64,000 nt of DNA from Hyaloperonospora brassicae. Its lineage: Eukaryota; Oomycota; Peronosporomycetes; Peronosporales; Peronosporaceae. Shown here one piece after another: positions 45,075 to 57,900 of the stretch; the stretch's first letter is position 1; every line of letters starts with the position of its first letter. The notes below the pieces were generated by a model that was given only the letters and a program-made list of their open reading frames with translations, searched no databases and had not been told where the DNA came from. Location: the NCBI GenBank assembly GCA_947650285.1, contig CANTFL010000692.1:1-64000 (forward strand), read 5' to 3'. Made by a program: the position numbers and the translations under genes.

Positions 45075-47334
45075 ATGGTAGGTAATAACACTGATTGGCG
45101 ACAGAGTGACCCATTTCGTGTAGCTCTGGGGGAAGGGAACGCGTATTGGTTCCAGCCAGCTCATTTCAGGATTCAGCGAATGACGAAATCGTCTGTGCGC
45201 TTCTCGAACAAAGTTGCGACGAACGCGACAGCATTAGATGCGTGCAGTCGGCGAGCAACCTTCAGCAGCTAGTGATCCGTCGCCTGATGCTGCTATAAGA
45301 AGACTTTAACGCCAAATGTCGAAGGTGCACGTGTTTATCCACGTCCACCTCTCTTATCCACAGCTTCGGCTGCAAATAATAGTCCAATGAACATTGATAT
45401 CATAATTAAGCTTTTCAATTTGGTCGATTTAGACCTCCTGTTAGACTCAAAGTCGACCGCAAAGCCCATTCGTAAGTCTGGGGTTTGAGGCGCGACTAAA
45501 GTCATTTCTTGTGGTAGTTTCGACAAGATACTGCGCCAAAAGGTGTTCGGCTCATCCGGCAAGTCTTTGCACTCGTAGCGGAGACCGAGCCGATCGCGCT
45601 CGCATACAATGTATGCGATGCGCAACATGAGGACGTTAGTCATCGTGATAATATCGATGACGCTTTGTGACGTCATCGCAGCCGCCGCAATTCCAGCGAT
45701 TGCGGCGATTGCAGTGTCAGCAGAGACACTATGCAAGAGGACTAGGTTCTCAAATAGTTACGACCTGCTCCTGAGAACAAGCCATGGACGACTGCCCTTA
45801 GTAACCTCAGGGAGTTGTATGGTATACCACTAGGATCTATCGATTTTTTCTTTTCAACTCATTGAGAATTCATGGTCTTGATGTTAGTGTAAGAAAACAT
45901 AACACCGGAATTCGATTGCTGCACCGACATCTTCGTCAGACATCGATGGTACCACAGTGTGGAAAAGATATAGGAGGATATATGGAAAGTGTGAATCCTG
46001 CGAATCGCATCAAGTGCAAAATCAGTCTTTGATTGGTGGATTTCGCTCGAAGATGTTCCCGTTGGTACGAATGCTGGTATCAACGAGTAAATTACAGAAA
46101 ACGACTATTGAAGTTGGGCGGATTGGTCTACTTAAGGGAAAAGAAAGAGTATAGTCAAGGATCGACTATTGACCGACGCGATACGCTTTTAAGTACTTAG
46201 GTCACGAAGATACAAGGACCGGATCACTTATTAGGTGAACAATGGTATCTGGAAGTAAACCGAAAATAAAAATTAGATGATGGGTGAATATGAAAGAAGG
46301 CTGAAGGAGTGGGTTGCCAAGATCATCATACATGCGATACTACAACCGAAACGAAGGTTTGTTGTTGCAAGCGTGAAACTTCGTTATTTTTATCGGCGAA
46401 AATGTTAATCGTGGTGCCTAGCTAAGCAAACTCATTTCAGCTCGCAATAAGTTTGAGCAGAAGTCGCCAAGGCGCTCGGAAAAAATTGCATCGATTTTCT
46501 CGAAAGGCAGGTTCACAGTGTCTCCCGTGAGAAGAGACCTGTCAGAGTTCTGATGAAAAATCTTTTCGCGCCCATAGAGAGGCATTTCTCTCTAATCAGC
46601 CGTCTTTGAGGCGCGCATCTCGTCCGAGATGCGCAGAGAAATTAAGACTTTACAATCCCTTTACGAACGCGCCGGGCGTTTGTCAATCGATGACCCTTCA
46701 TCATCAAAGGGTTTGTCTCGTCGTACTTTTCGACGAGACCGGGGACATCCACCATCAGCTGAGAGTGGGGGTCCCCGATGTTTTACGAGAGTCTATACCC
46801 CCTCAATTGGAAGAGAAAAGTCGTCCTTGAATTCTGATTCGTCACGTTGGTTTAAGATACGTTCCACGAGGAATCGTAGACCACCGTCTGAGTCCATTAT
46901 AGGATGAGAAGATGGCGGAAAACCCTCCTTTGAGTCGTTCTACTCACCATCTCGACCAGCACTAGATGAAGTACGAGATCTCTGAATTGCGCGATGATTT
47001 GGATCACGAGCGAGACAAACGTTACGCTCTGACCGATTCTGTGCGGCAGCACCGCAAGGATCGCGACACCGAGCGTGCAAAGGACCGTGCTTATTATGCC
47101 CTCGCTCGGATACAGGTCAAACGGGATGTTTTATCCTTGATTGAAGAGCTAGTGATAGATCGCAGGGATATCTGTCGATTGCATGTAGAGATATTTTCAC
47201 TGCGCATCCAGACTGATCGCCTGGAGCGTGAGCGCAATAATCTGATGGAGATTGTTAAACTTGGGGGTTACCTTCACCGTCGGATGAGGGCTCGTACTGC
47301 AAGTACGAGCGGAGACACCCCAGGTAACACGTAG
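45075..47334 (+). pseudogene. Antisense ORF of element C, interrupted
   Basis: An ATG at 45075 lies 27 bp from the LTR and opens a 65-codon frame (TDWRQSDPFRVALGEGNAYW). The middle is broken by stops and by a foreign insertion at 45958-46334. The C-terminal half is the best preserved of all copies: 46629-46907, then the coiled coil at 46966-47334 (YEISELRDDLDHERDKRYAL, ending DRLERERNNLMEIVKLGGYL), with a natural stop. The coiled coil matches A residue for residue over about 110 positions with conservative changes. Confidence 0.75.
45958..46334 (+). mobile_element. Insertion within antisense ORF of C
   Basis: A and B lack this stretch, which interrupts the sequence after ATCGATGGTACCACAG. 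It is homologous to 26125-26505. The flanking CGATGGTACCACAG and CGATACTACAAC look like copies of one target. A weak copia-Gag-like reading is present. It may be a fragment of a copia-like element or a short non-autonomous derivative. Confidence 0.5.
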
Positions 47335-47339
47335 GATGC

Positions 47340-48770
47340 GTTCTCATCTTATGTGGCAGCGTGATCGTTTATGCGTTGCCTTGTCGGTGAGACGCAAGAA
47401 AGGCGCCGATCTACTTGGGCAGTAGTTACTGCTGCCCACGTTAATTACTACATGTCTAGGTATGGTTATCGTAGAATGTAGGACTAAATCATCTTCAATA
47501 ACTAAAACGACATATTCTCTTCGATTCTAGTCAGCTTCCCGTTTCTGAAGGTTTACCGCGTGAGCGATGAAGTCCTGCACGAAACGTACCACTGCTTATC
47601 GAGCCGGCAGAAATCCTTCAGCTGACCAGACATTTTTGTTCAGTTCGCCTTGTGCGAACTGCAGAAAGAGTTCTTTACTCTTTCTGTTTATCAGCAAGGG
47701 TTTCTTCATCCTCGCTGGAGTAGGCATTGGCAATGCTGATAATACCAACATCTTCATCATTATCGGACTATATAGTAGCGTCATTGATATTGTTGAGATG
47801 ATATATTTGTTTGATGTCGACCTGAGCAAAATCGGCATCATACGTGACGACGTTAGCGTCGACACGTGATGGGCAAGAGACCGAACGGTTTTTTGCTCGA
47901 ACGATTATCTCCCCCCTTATCCAATAGTTACACTCTAAAAGGGAGGGCAGACGTGGATGGCGTAATCCATATACGAAGAAGGGTGTGGGCTGGGTTAAAG
48001 AATGCACCGAATTATGGATGGCGAATTCCACCATCGGTAGGGATTCGCTCCGATTCAAGAAAGAGTGGAAATATACGTGAAGTGTCAAATTGAATATACG
48101 TTTGAACGTTCCGTCCCAAAACTTAAGATTGGAAATTCTGATGTCGACATTTTCAATCGCTTTCCGAGAAACCGGAACACGGATTGCCAAAAAGTCCGCC
48201 GTGAACCGAGTGCTAGTCGGAATCAAGTTCACTAAGTAATCCGTGGAGTCGAAATATCGTGTCGATAAATACACAAGCACAGCCCTGTGATGTGATCGAT
48301 TCGGTTGCTACAGCAAGATGCGCCATATTGCAGAATCAATCAACGAACACAGGAATACCATTAGTCTTGTGGTCGTCTTCGGTTGATCTGATGACGAAGT
48401 GCATGAAACCAGTTGACAGCACTCGGCCGAGACAGGTAGAGTCTGTAAGTGTGCACGGGATGAAGTACTACGCTTAACCCGTTGACAAAACTCGCAAGAA
48501 CGAATGTACTTGCGCACAAACAGATACTGGTGAAGCTAGTGAAAACCCCGACTTACCGTAAGGTAAGTCGTTTCTCTCCCACGATGGTCACCTGTCGGGG
48601 CATCGTGACACATAGACATGATGCGCAAGCTGAAGTTGATAAAAGGGGGGACGAGGACACGAGTAATGTTGCTCGAAACAATTGGAGAGTACAGCGAACC
48701 GTCGCGTGTTGCGGGATGAGTGTTGATCCTATCAGGAACGGTAAAAAGGTGAAACGAATTCAAACGATTT
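47340..48770 (-). pseudogene. Integrase relic of element C
   Basis: Readable pieces are the zinc-domain part at 48536-48763 (DAPTGDHRGRETTYLTVSR) with CEFCQRVKRSTSSRA at 48308-48517, and the core and after at 47768-48280 (TSTRFTADF, LPMVEFAIHNSVHSLTQPTP, HPRLPSLLE). The DGQTER box is lost. The 3' end faces the antisense gene, as in A. Confidence 0.82.
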
Positions 48771-48824
48771 ACGAGTTGACTTCAGCAGATAATCCGTTGG
48801 TCGCAGAATCTCCTTAGCTTTCGC

Positions 48825-50660
48825 CTAGGTCTTCGTTACGTCTTCAAGTAATGTTGACGACGGAACACTGGCTGTCAGTGTCACAACAGTGGGCTTATCC
48901 TCACTGTTGGTTGACGCGCCCGGCTCGAAATTGGGCCGGCGCAAAAGCGCATCAGCGACGACATTGAGTCGTCCTAGCCTATATTCGACAGAGAAGTTGT
49001 ACTCCTCGAAGTAAGACAGCCACCTCTCAATCCTTTGCGAGAGGTGTGGGCTGGTAATGGCCGTGCGTAATGACGCATGGTCCGTATAGACAACAAACGG
49101 TCTATCTCCCAATAGATAGACACGAAACTTGGCCAGTGCATATTTCATGGCAAGGAGTTCCTTGTCATGCTCTGAGTAATTGCGCTCTGCTGCCTGCAGC
49201 TGACGCGACTCGCTCTGCGCCGTCTGTGTCGTATTGCATTAACGCACAGCCGATTGCAAAATCGCTGGCATCACAGACTACATGAAAAGGTCTGTCGTGA
49301 TCTGCAATCGCCAAGATCGGCCATTGCATCAAGTTTTGTCTTGATACCTACGAAGGTACGCTGGCACTCAGCGTTCCATGACCACTTGATATCTTTCCCA
49401 GGTAGACAAGAAAGATGAATAGTCATCTCGGCGTAATTGCGCGAGTACTAGCGACTTACTAGCACGAGTATGCTACTAGATCAAAGAACTTCCTCAGTCC
49501 CTTTACATCGACTGGCACTGGCCGGTCGGTGATCGCATTGATCTTTTCGGGATCAGGGCGTACGCCGTGTTTGCCGACGATGAACCCAAGAAGTGGTATT
49601 TCGCTAGCCGCGAATATACATTTCTTGAGCTTAATTCACAATTTATGCTTGCGCATAAGATGGAGAATCTTACGGACGTGAGTTCTACGAACTTCAACAT
49701 CCGTCTTTCCGTCCATAGCCCGACAATGAACGAACACATCGTCGAAGTAACTCGGTGCGAAACCACGCACCGGTCTCAACATATTTGTAACGCATCTGTT
49801 GAATGTTGCAGGGGCATTCATCAGCTTCTGTGGCATCACTAGTTACTACTACAGCATACCGCTAGGAATTACTCGCTGCTGTAAACGGCATGTCCCGTTC
49901 ACGCATGAGTATCTGATAGAACCATCCATCAGGATCCATGAAAACGAGAATACGGTTCTCTTTGACATACCATCTATGATCAAGTCCTTCCTCGGTATTC
50001 GCGTCCGAGCGGGTACCATTGCAGCATTCAACTTGTTGAATGCGTGCACTATACGTCATCCCCTTGTGACCTCTCGCACACAGAAGGTCGGAGAGCTGTG
50101 ATGAGAAGTAGATTTCCTTCCATGGCCCACTGAAAAGCGATAGGCAAATAATTTGTTGATCGCTATCACCCGTTAACGAGGCAGTGGTCGATGCTTCATG
50201 ACACAGTGCTTCTAGCCCGGTTTAAGGTCGCTTTCGTATCCAATACCGCTATCTTAAGGCAAATAACATAGTACGAATTCAGGGTATACATTCCTGATTA
50301 CGATCAAATTCTTGCAGATAGAGTTTGCTTGATTCGACTCCCAGGATTGAGGAGTGTATCGCTCGAAATAAGTCATAAGATCGAGGACACGTCCGTCCAT
50401 AGGTGAGCTGATGAGAACCTTTTCGGTCTCAGTAAACACCATGGATGACCGAAAATCGTCAGCGTACTCGTCCTCCGCGACGATTATGCAGATCTGCTTG
50501 GACCTTGTCACTGCGCAGATCTCTCAATACAAGTTTCAGATCTAGCGTTGGTAATTGAGTTATCTCCGAAGGTAACTTTGGAGGCCCAATCAGATCAAGT
50601 GCATAAGCGCCTACGCTTGATCTGCCATTGACCGAGATGTTCAATGCATCAGTTACTTCC
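48825..50660 (-). pseudogene. RT-RNase H relic of element C
   Basis: RNase H is seen at 48825-49285 (MKYALAKFRVYLLGDRPF, YTDHASLRTA). RT is seen at 49502-50660 with NAPATFNRCVTNMLRPVRGF and an intact SYFDDVFVHC catalytic box near 49745, HAFNKLNAAMVPARTR near 50030 and worn N-terminal parts. There are several frameshifts and stops. Confidence 0.88.
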
Positions 50661-51141
50661 TATGAACATATATCCACAACATTTTGAGGGATTGTACGCA
50701 CAGGTTTTGTTAGAGACATCTCTCACCAAGTACCTCTTGAGAAAAAATCATATAAAGAACATTGGGGCTTAATTCCTCGACGTTTCTGACTGTGGCGTGC
50801 AGCCACAGTCCGGTACTGAACTACGACCTGAGACCATACAGTCAATCTAGGGCAACCGCGTTGTCGTTTTCAAAAAAAGGTGCTGCTCTTTCTACGATGT
50901 TGTCTGCTAGGCAATCATACATGTCTTGGTCCACATGACTTATTCGAGCGGTGAACTTTCGGCGCTGCCTGTATTTCTTTACAGCCGCCGGTAGCTTGCT
51001 TCACGGTGTAGAGACCAGCTACAAATAAAGTATATTGTAATCGTGCTAACGACTGTGCGGGACGTGAGGCCACCGTACTCACCCGCAGTAAATCCACACG
51101 CTTGTAGACTCTCCGAGACGTTTATCAGATGGCTGGCATCT

Positions 51142-51600
51142 TCACGGATCGATGCTGTGCCAGCTCACCCTTGGCTCGTACTTTCTGATCCAAGGTAATC
51201 CCAGGATGACATCAAATTTATCTTCCAGATCCAGTACGATGAAATCATCATCATACTGTTCTTCCTCTGACGTGCAGTAAATTTCCACTACACGCGTCTT
51301 AACTGTGATCGATCTGCCCGTAGCAAGGCGCACCGTCATCCTCGTGAGGGGAATGTCGCGCTCAACGAACTCGAGACCATGAACCTCTAGTGACTGGCGA
51401 CGAACAAAGTTGTTCGACGCCCCACAGTCTACTAGGGCACGAAGCGACAAATCATTTGTCGCTTCCAACTTCAAGGTGATGAGCGAACTGTCATCACCAG
51501 GTGCAGAGACACACAATGATTGTGTATCTGGAGCAACTTTCGTCAAGAGATTTGCAAATTCTCTTGACGCCGCTGGATCAAGAGATCGCTCCGCCCTTAC
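51142..51600 (-). pseudogene. Protease of element C
   Basis: The frame 51142-51546 is open for 134 codons and covers the protease: LVDCGASNNFVRRQSLEVHG (active site, intact, without the stop seen in A), MTVRLATGRSITVKTR, and DKFDVILGLPWIRKYEPRV. It is nearly identical to A over 51170-51590, in contrast to the much lower similarity on both sides. Confidence 0.9.
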
Positions 51601-51604
51601 TGAC

Positions 51605-52682
51605 TCGACAGCTTTTAATGGCTTACTTCGTTGTTGCGGTTTCGCATCAGCGTTGGACCGACGCCCATTGCCCTTCTTGGCGAATGGTTGATCGTTTTGC
51701 TCAGTACTGGGCGTGAATCTATTGCACTTCTGAAATCGATTGTTGTTTAAAGAGCGAGGCTTCCCACCTCAACATAACAGAGGTCTATTGGTTCTGGACC
51801 TCAGGTCTCTCGTTGTCTCAGTGGACGATACGAGATCAAGCTACCATGAGCCTGTATCATGCTAAATTCCTTAAGATTCACAGCTGAGATTGCTTGCTTA
51901 AGCGTATCTAACTCCAAGCGGAACAGCAGAATAATCTGTGAGAAATTGCCTAAACACAGTAATCAACGTGTATTTATGTACTGGGTTAGCAGTTATACTA
52001 CTCGCGAGGAGTCGTATATGTTGAGCGTAAGCGTGCACATCACGCTTACTCGGTTTAAGTTTCAGGAGCTCCCATCGATCCCTGAAATCAGACCGTGGCG
52101 GTTCAACCGTCTTTTTGAGCGGGGTATGAACAGCTGCTAACGACTGGTACGCATATGGGTTGCTCATCCCCATCCCTAAGGCCCAAGTCTTGGCACTTCC
52201 TACTAGGTGGGATTGAGTAAATGTGAGTCTCATTTACATCCTCGATGCGACGTGCCTACTTGGCTCTGTCTAATTTGACAAACCATAACAACTGGGAGTC
52301 TCCCTCGCCTCCGCTGTACTTGGAAATTTTAACCTTTAAGATTTCGGCGACGCGTGTGCGTCGTCTCAACCACAGCAACATTGAATTGCTGCTGTCTCAA
52401 CATCTCTGTCTGTTAAGCATCTAGTTCTCTCGAGTGCTCGGCCTATTGAGAGCCGTCCTGGATACGCATGGCTACCTTTTTATTCGCTGACAACTTCATT
52501 TCGAACGAGCCTGGCTATACCTCTATATTATTGGTCTCTCTTAAGAAACTCTAGCATAGCGCTAAAAGCAACTTTGCATACGGTATTAATTATATGTCGT
52601 ACTGCAGCCCCATCGATGGCACTCAAATAATTATATCCTTCACGCGTTGCGTAGGGCTTTTCTCGGTATCTAACATGTTCAT
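51605..52682 (-). pseudogene. Gag relic of element C
   Basis: The start codon, by comparison with A and F, is at 52682. The best part is 51898-52233 (MRLTFTQSHLVGSAKTWALG, then KRDVHAYAQHIRLLASSITA). A possible degenerate zinc-knuckle tail lies near 51690-51780 (FQKCNRF). Multiple stops. Confidence 0.82.
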
Positions 52683-52732
52683 GCTAACTGAGGTAGTCGT
52701 GGTCGCTGGAAGGGATACAAATTGATACTAGG

Positions 52733-53188
52733 TGTAACAGGGTACGCTTCTTATCAGATGACTAGCAAGAGGTTGTTTATACTCGACACAAGGTTGCCTC
52801 CTTCAACGTACACGTGACAAGGAAGCGTAAATGAAGCAAATAGAACAAGAAGTCTCCGTCAAAGAGAAAAAGTCAGAAAAAGTATTCAATACTGTTAAGA
52901 TTTCTAATGGTATATCTTTATCTTAATCTAACTAAATTAAAATACAATCTCATGTGTGGATCTCTTGCTCATTACCCATTGCGCGCGTCCAACAGCAATT
53001 GGTAGTTAATTTGGTAGATGCAAGTACATCAATTAGAATTGAATCACTTAAGCATCTTATCCTCGGATGTAATATTTCGCCAGCATCATCTCTTCTCGAG
53101 TAGTGTTAATTGAGAATTATCTAAATAGATGATACCCAGAAATTGATACATTTGTATCATTCTTTCTGTAACGGAATCATCCGTTATA
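52733..53188 (-). repeat. 5' LTR of element C
   Basis: 456 bp, from TGTAACAGG to CCGTTATA. The sequence to its left on the minus strand reads CCTAGTATCAATTTGTATCC, a worn version of the primer-binding site of A. The LTR start on the minus strand again forms a hairpin (TAACGGA / TCCGTTA). Confidence 0.85.
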
Positions 53189-53193
53189 GGCTA

Positions 53194-54115
53194 CGTGAAA
53201 TACATTCGGTCAGCAGCTTATTCTTGCATGCTTACGAGATCAGTCAATAATTTGCTATAAAAATTTACAAATGCGTCTTTTGATGCAGCCTGCATCGTCA
53301 ATTGCCTGAGTGAATGAAAGTTAGATGCAAGCATCTGATCATTATATAGTGCAGTTCGAGGCTAAAGACGCAAACATGGTAAAGCTCTGCTTTAATGAAT
53401 AGTGGTCTATTTGTAGGGGGATCGGTGTTTATACAGCCGTTTAACAACTAACAACGAGGCTGGAAGTTTCGGCATATGATCACCTTCTTGTATGTCTTAG
53501 CTCAACCTCTTCCACGCTCAAACTCTGGGATTCATGTCGAAAAAAGCTAGTCAAGTTCAGAGTGTATATACACGAGACACTTTCTTCAGCCTGGATTATT
53601 GGCCTATTTTTTAATACCTGGTACTCATGTCTGACGCTCGCTGCACAAAAATCGTGCGTGTTCAAGAAATTAAACTCCACAACGTGGCGCTATAAGCACA
53701 AAACGGCTTGTTTTTTTCTTCTCGATCTCGCACATCTCGTGCGACTATACCCGGTTATTTACGTGCACGAAAAATTATCATTGGAGCGCTTCGAGTATCA
53801 TGGCCATAACATTGATCTGTTTGGTCGTTTCAAAAAGAGAAAGAAGCAGATCTGTCTATCTAAACAGTAAAAATTGCGGTGTGTTGCAGTCCCTTAAATT
53901 GGATGTTAACGCCAATACTCAATCGATGTCGATTGTCGTACGGGGCTGGCCATCTTTGGTGACGCTCTCGGTATGTCTGGATGGGTAGCGATAGCTTCGT
54001 TTAAGACGTGTCTATATCATTTTTATTCCTCTCAGATGTAATAAGTTCTTTTATGCACGGAGAGATGAAACACATTGTGATAAAAATCTCTACGTGACTG
54101 CTTGCGCAAGTTCTT
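53194..54115. other. No recognisable gene
   Basis: Between the right target site of C and the LINE. A frame at 53562-53870 shows no known domain. Confidence 0.4.
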
Positions 54116-54929
54116 CAATTAATTTGTGCATTTTGTGCCTATTGAATGGCACTTGAGCGGGGACGCTGACAGTCGTAAGGGTCCCTCTTTATGTCTACCG
54201 CCCGCGCACCCCGCGGATTCCTCAATTTGCCAGCTACCGCATAAATATACAGAGACAAGCCCACGCTCGCCCTTCCGCTGTTCGTTCTCCTGCACGCCTT
54301 TTGCTCTTACGTCCCTTCCGGGCGTGCTGTAACTCAGCCTTAAGCCTCCGACCGGTTTTCTACCTAGTTAGTTAGGTGCCCACCGTCTTTGATAAAGCTC
54401 ATCCCTGCTACGTAACTTGAGTTCGCACTAAGTCTTTGTCGAAAGGTCTCGAATGGGTTGGTCTCATATACCTTTGAAGCACGACAATTGCATCGAATGG
54501 TGTTATTTGCTACACTTATTCGGACGCTAAACCGAACGGGCGTGATCGTTAAAGTGTTTATCTTACTTGGAGAAAGGAGAACACTCAGAGGTAGGCTGTA
54601 ACTTTACTTGGTCCGGGGATTTGAGTCACCTTTCAACCAATGTTTGCCTAGGTGTCCCCAAAACTAGATCTGCGGCTTCCACCTTCCGTTATCCCTCTTA
54701 TGGTTTCTGGATCTTTTCTATCGTCTCTGCCGTGTAACTGGTTTCTGCGGTGAATTGGTGGTCCTTTCCATCTGGTGAATTCTCGTCCCTACCGCGATCT
54801 GGTGTTCCGCGGACATAGAGGGAAGCTTCTTATCCTACCCTTTTCTACTGCCCCATCTTCAGCTGTCTCTTTGTACATCGTCAAGTCCATTTCGTCGTCA
54901 CGTCGTCCTTTCTAATGAGTGGGGGCAGT

Positions 54930-56870
54930 GGCGGTCCACGTAATACAAAATGGCGTCAGACCAGGCAGACAGCCGCCCTTCGAGTAGGCTTTTCTCGCTC
55001 GACAGACTTATCTTTGTAAAGGCTGAAAGTCTCTTGCTGAACCCTGATCGCGCTGTGTGTGATGAGTGTTGTGCCGCCCTGTCATACGTGACTTAACAAG
55101 TTTCGCCTGAGATTTGTCTGCGGATGTGGATACCTGCCCGTGGTCTTTCGTCCACGTTTTCCGACACGAAAATCATGACGTTTCTTAGCTCGGCCACTCA
55201 ATCCCTTTGTGGGCAGAGAGCCTTGCGCATTTATGGCTGTTAAAAACAATCCGAAACACTTTGATAAGCTTTTTATGAACATATACGGGAGGTATGTACG
55301 AAATCAAGGGGAATGAGTGTATCCATCGGCGGAAGCGCTTCCAACGACAAAAATTACTCTAAATACTCTCATTGGTACTACTTTAATCTTTAGCGCCTAC
55401 TTGAAGACGTGTCTGATAAGCTCAATTAAGACTGGTTTGCCCACCTGGGCACCCCGAGGGTTTGTACTACACCGGCTCAGGTGATCATTGGTACACGCTC
55501 TCGCAACCGCCAGGTGTACTTCAATTAAAAGTCGCCTCAACCATCTGTTATGCTGGATAGGCGCACCCCTCTCTGTTAGATACAGTTCACTGGTCAAAAT
55601 ATATGCTGTGGTGCTCGATCGATTTAAAAGTATATGATGGCACCATTTTACCGTTTATTGCATCCTTACGTGCGACGATTCAGTCGGGCTGCAAGGTTCA
55701 AGCTCCAGCTTATTTCCCGTAACCGGCTGACAAGGACGCTTTGCCTGCTTTTGACAATGACAGCGACTCGGATGACAATAGTTCCAAGCTGACGTCCCCG
55801 ACCTTAAAGATGCGCCGCATAGTGTAGATACGTCTGGCTCAGATTTTAGCTATTCTGGTGCCACGTATGGAATAGAATGGTCAATCACGGTTCGGTCTAA
55901 ATCTATATGGCCTAATGGACTAGTACCTGCTTTACGTCGAAGGTAGTAAGCCAAACTCTTTTCCCCTCGCCCGTATCGAATGGGCCAATTGTTTGGTCTT
56001 CGGGCCCATCCCACAACGGATTGTTCAGCAAGTGACTTTTTTCCCTCACAATTTGATATATCCGTTCTTTTCTCGGTTTATTCCTACGAGTGGCTCAGCG
56101 AAGGGGCGGGCATATCTATTCTTCGTCTCAAGACTCCTCCTTGGGATTGATTCCTTGATCCTCCTCGTCTTGTCATTTCATCTGTGGAACTTGCTGCAGT
56201 TCCTAAAAGGATCCTAAATTCGGCCGTTTACCAAGGCTCGGTGAGAACTTGACACTTCACACGCTTTGTGCTGTGATCGATGCGCTTTTGCGCAATTTTT
56301 GCCTCTGAGCACGATCCGGATACCGTAATGTCCACGGTCAAAGCCCTATCCAAGTCTGTTGCGTGTTATGTTAGACACATAAAGCTTCTGGCAACTTTCA
56401 CCACCTCCGCGCGAAGGTTTTTATTCATGCAGTGCCTTGAGTCGCTGCAACGCGCCTTTCTCTTCGCCGGACGACGGTGCCTTTTTTAACGCGTCTTGGC
56501 ACCTTGCATTTATAAATGACTGCCTTTGACTATCACTCAGTTCTTAGCCAGCTTTGCCAGAATCAGGACCACTTCTGGGGCCAAATCAACTTGTCTGATT
56601 TTGATATCGCCCTTTAAATCACTACATATAGCACCTACATAGATCCCGTTAAATTAGGCTCCATGCTTGGTAAGCTAGCGTTGGACCTGCCCCACCCTAT
56701 TTAGATTCTTTCGGACGACAAGACCTTGGCGTCCATCACACTTTTTCCACTTTTGAAGCGAATTTTAGGTGCGGAGGTCTTTGCCGGTCTTCAAGACACT
56801 TTTGCCGTTTTAAAAGAGCGAGCTACCGCTGTGTACCCCAGCTTAACGCTTTAATATAAGTTGCCTACGT
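54930..56870 (+). pseudogene. LINE ORF1-like region
   Basis: A likely start near 54918-54952 (MSGGSGGPRNTKWRQ in one frame, MASDQADSRPSSRLFSLDRL in another). Later pieces are DNDSDSDDNSSKL near 55755, HDPDTVMSTVKALSKSVACY near 56300, MTAFDYHSVLSQLCQNQDHF near 56515 and FAGLQDTFAVLKERATAVYP near 56780. I do not recognise a named domain; the position before the endonuclease is what suggests ORF1. Confidence 0.5.
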
Positions 56871-57059
56871 CCCTCAGGGCATTTAGATTAACCCTTATGG
56901 CTGCAATGCCATCACGCTTTCGACCATGTACAATTTTCCAGCAATTTTCACATGGCCGGCCTCAAAGAGACCCGTTTCCATGGGTGTAAGAGCTTTGATA
57001 GGGTCAAATACCTCTGGTAAACTGCTTCTTGGCCAAATTAAATTTTTGGTCACAAGATA

Positions 57060-57900
57060 ACATGAATTCCTTCATTGGGCTGGCGGGTGTGGGAACTTTT
57101 AAATTCCAACAATTCCAATTCGTGATATTCAAGGTTTTCTTACCTCTACAACGGGTTTGCGATGCTTCTATCCCGCTATTTACTGGTTGCGAGAACGATG
57201 GATTCGGTTCGTACTTATATTCATGTGGTATATGCTTCTGCCTTCCCGAAACACCGACCACACTTTTTTCGGCCCTACCTCATCACTTCAAGGATGCCAC
57301 CCACCACATTGTTTTTAGACACTTCAATAAGGTTCTTTCCACTAAACTGGATTAGACCCGTTCAACCACAACGGCTCATCTTCGAAATCGAGACGAAGTG
57401 CTTGGTAGGATGTCGACATTACGATTAGTCGACCCCTCGCGACTTCAGCATCCCGACTAACACTAGTTCACCTGCCCGACTCGTGCTTCTCGCGTTGACT
57501 ATCTTTTTGTAGATTGTGGCCTTTTTAGCTCTGTTTCTCACACTGTTTTCCACGAATTTAGAGCTCAGTCTGGAACGGGGGATTGCATTCTTATATCTTT
57601 TCGTCTCGGGTACAACATATTATAGCCACCGGGACGTAGTCCTTGGAAATATCCTTCATGGGTTACCCACTCGACTGATTTTCAGGAATATCTACACCCT
57701 TATTTACTCCGACTTGCTTCATCGTTTAATTTGGTGTTTCGAGACTCTAATTCTACATGCTAATTTGATAAGCATATACGGCAAGACAAAATCCTTCCTC
57801 GCGAATTATTTCTTATCGAAAAAGGAATTCCCGACTATGTGCTATCGAAGTTATCCTTACAACAATTAACAGCCTATAATATCGGCAGACTTTCGACCCT
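57060..57900 (+). pseudogene. LINE apurinic-type endonuclease region
   Basis: Broken frames show YLYSCGICFCLPETPTTLFS, HHIVFRHFNKVLSTKLD (equivalent of the HxVxGDFN box, with the key Asp-Phe-Asn changed) and a DYLFVDCGLF / VSHTVFHEFR segment near 57495-57560, which resembles the SRID/YxF and SDH end of the fold. It would nick the target for priming. Several key residues are lost. Confidence 0.6.

Larger units (their letters stand above)
44588..53193 (-). mobile_element. Ty3/gypsy element C, full length, decayed
   Basis: The element runs 44593-53188 with a 455-456 bp LTR at each end. GTCTA (44588-44592) and GGCTA (53189-53193) flank it, a 5-bp target duplication with one change. Internal order on the minus strand is primer-binding site, gag, protease, RT, RNase H and integrase, then the plus-strand antisense gene and a polypurine tract (45048-45060). 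The internal region is clearly related to A/B, but the LTRs are not. All coding parts carry stops or frameshifts. It is the only element in the window with both ends visible. Confidence 0.92.
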
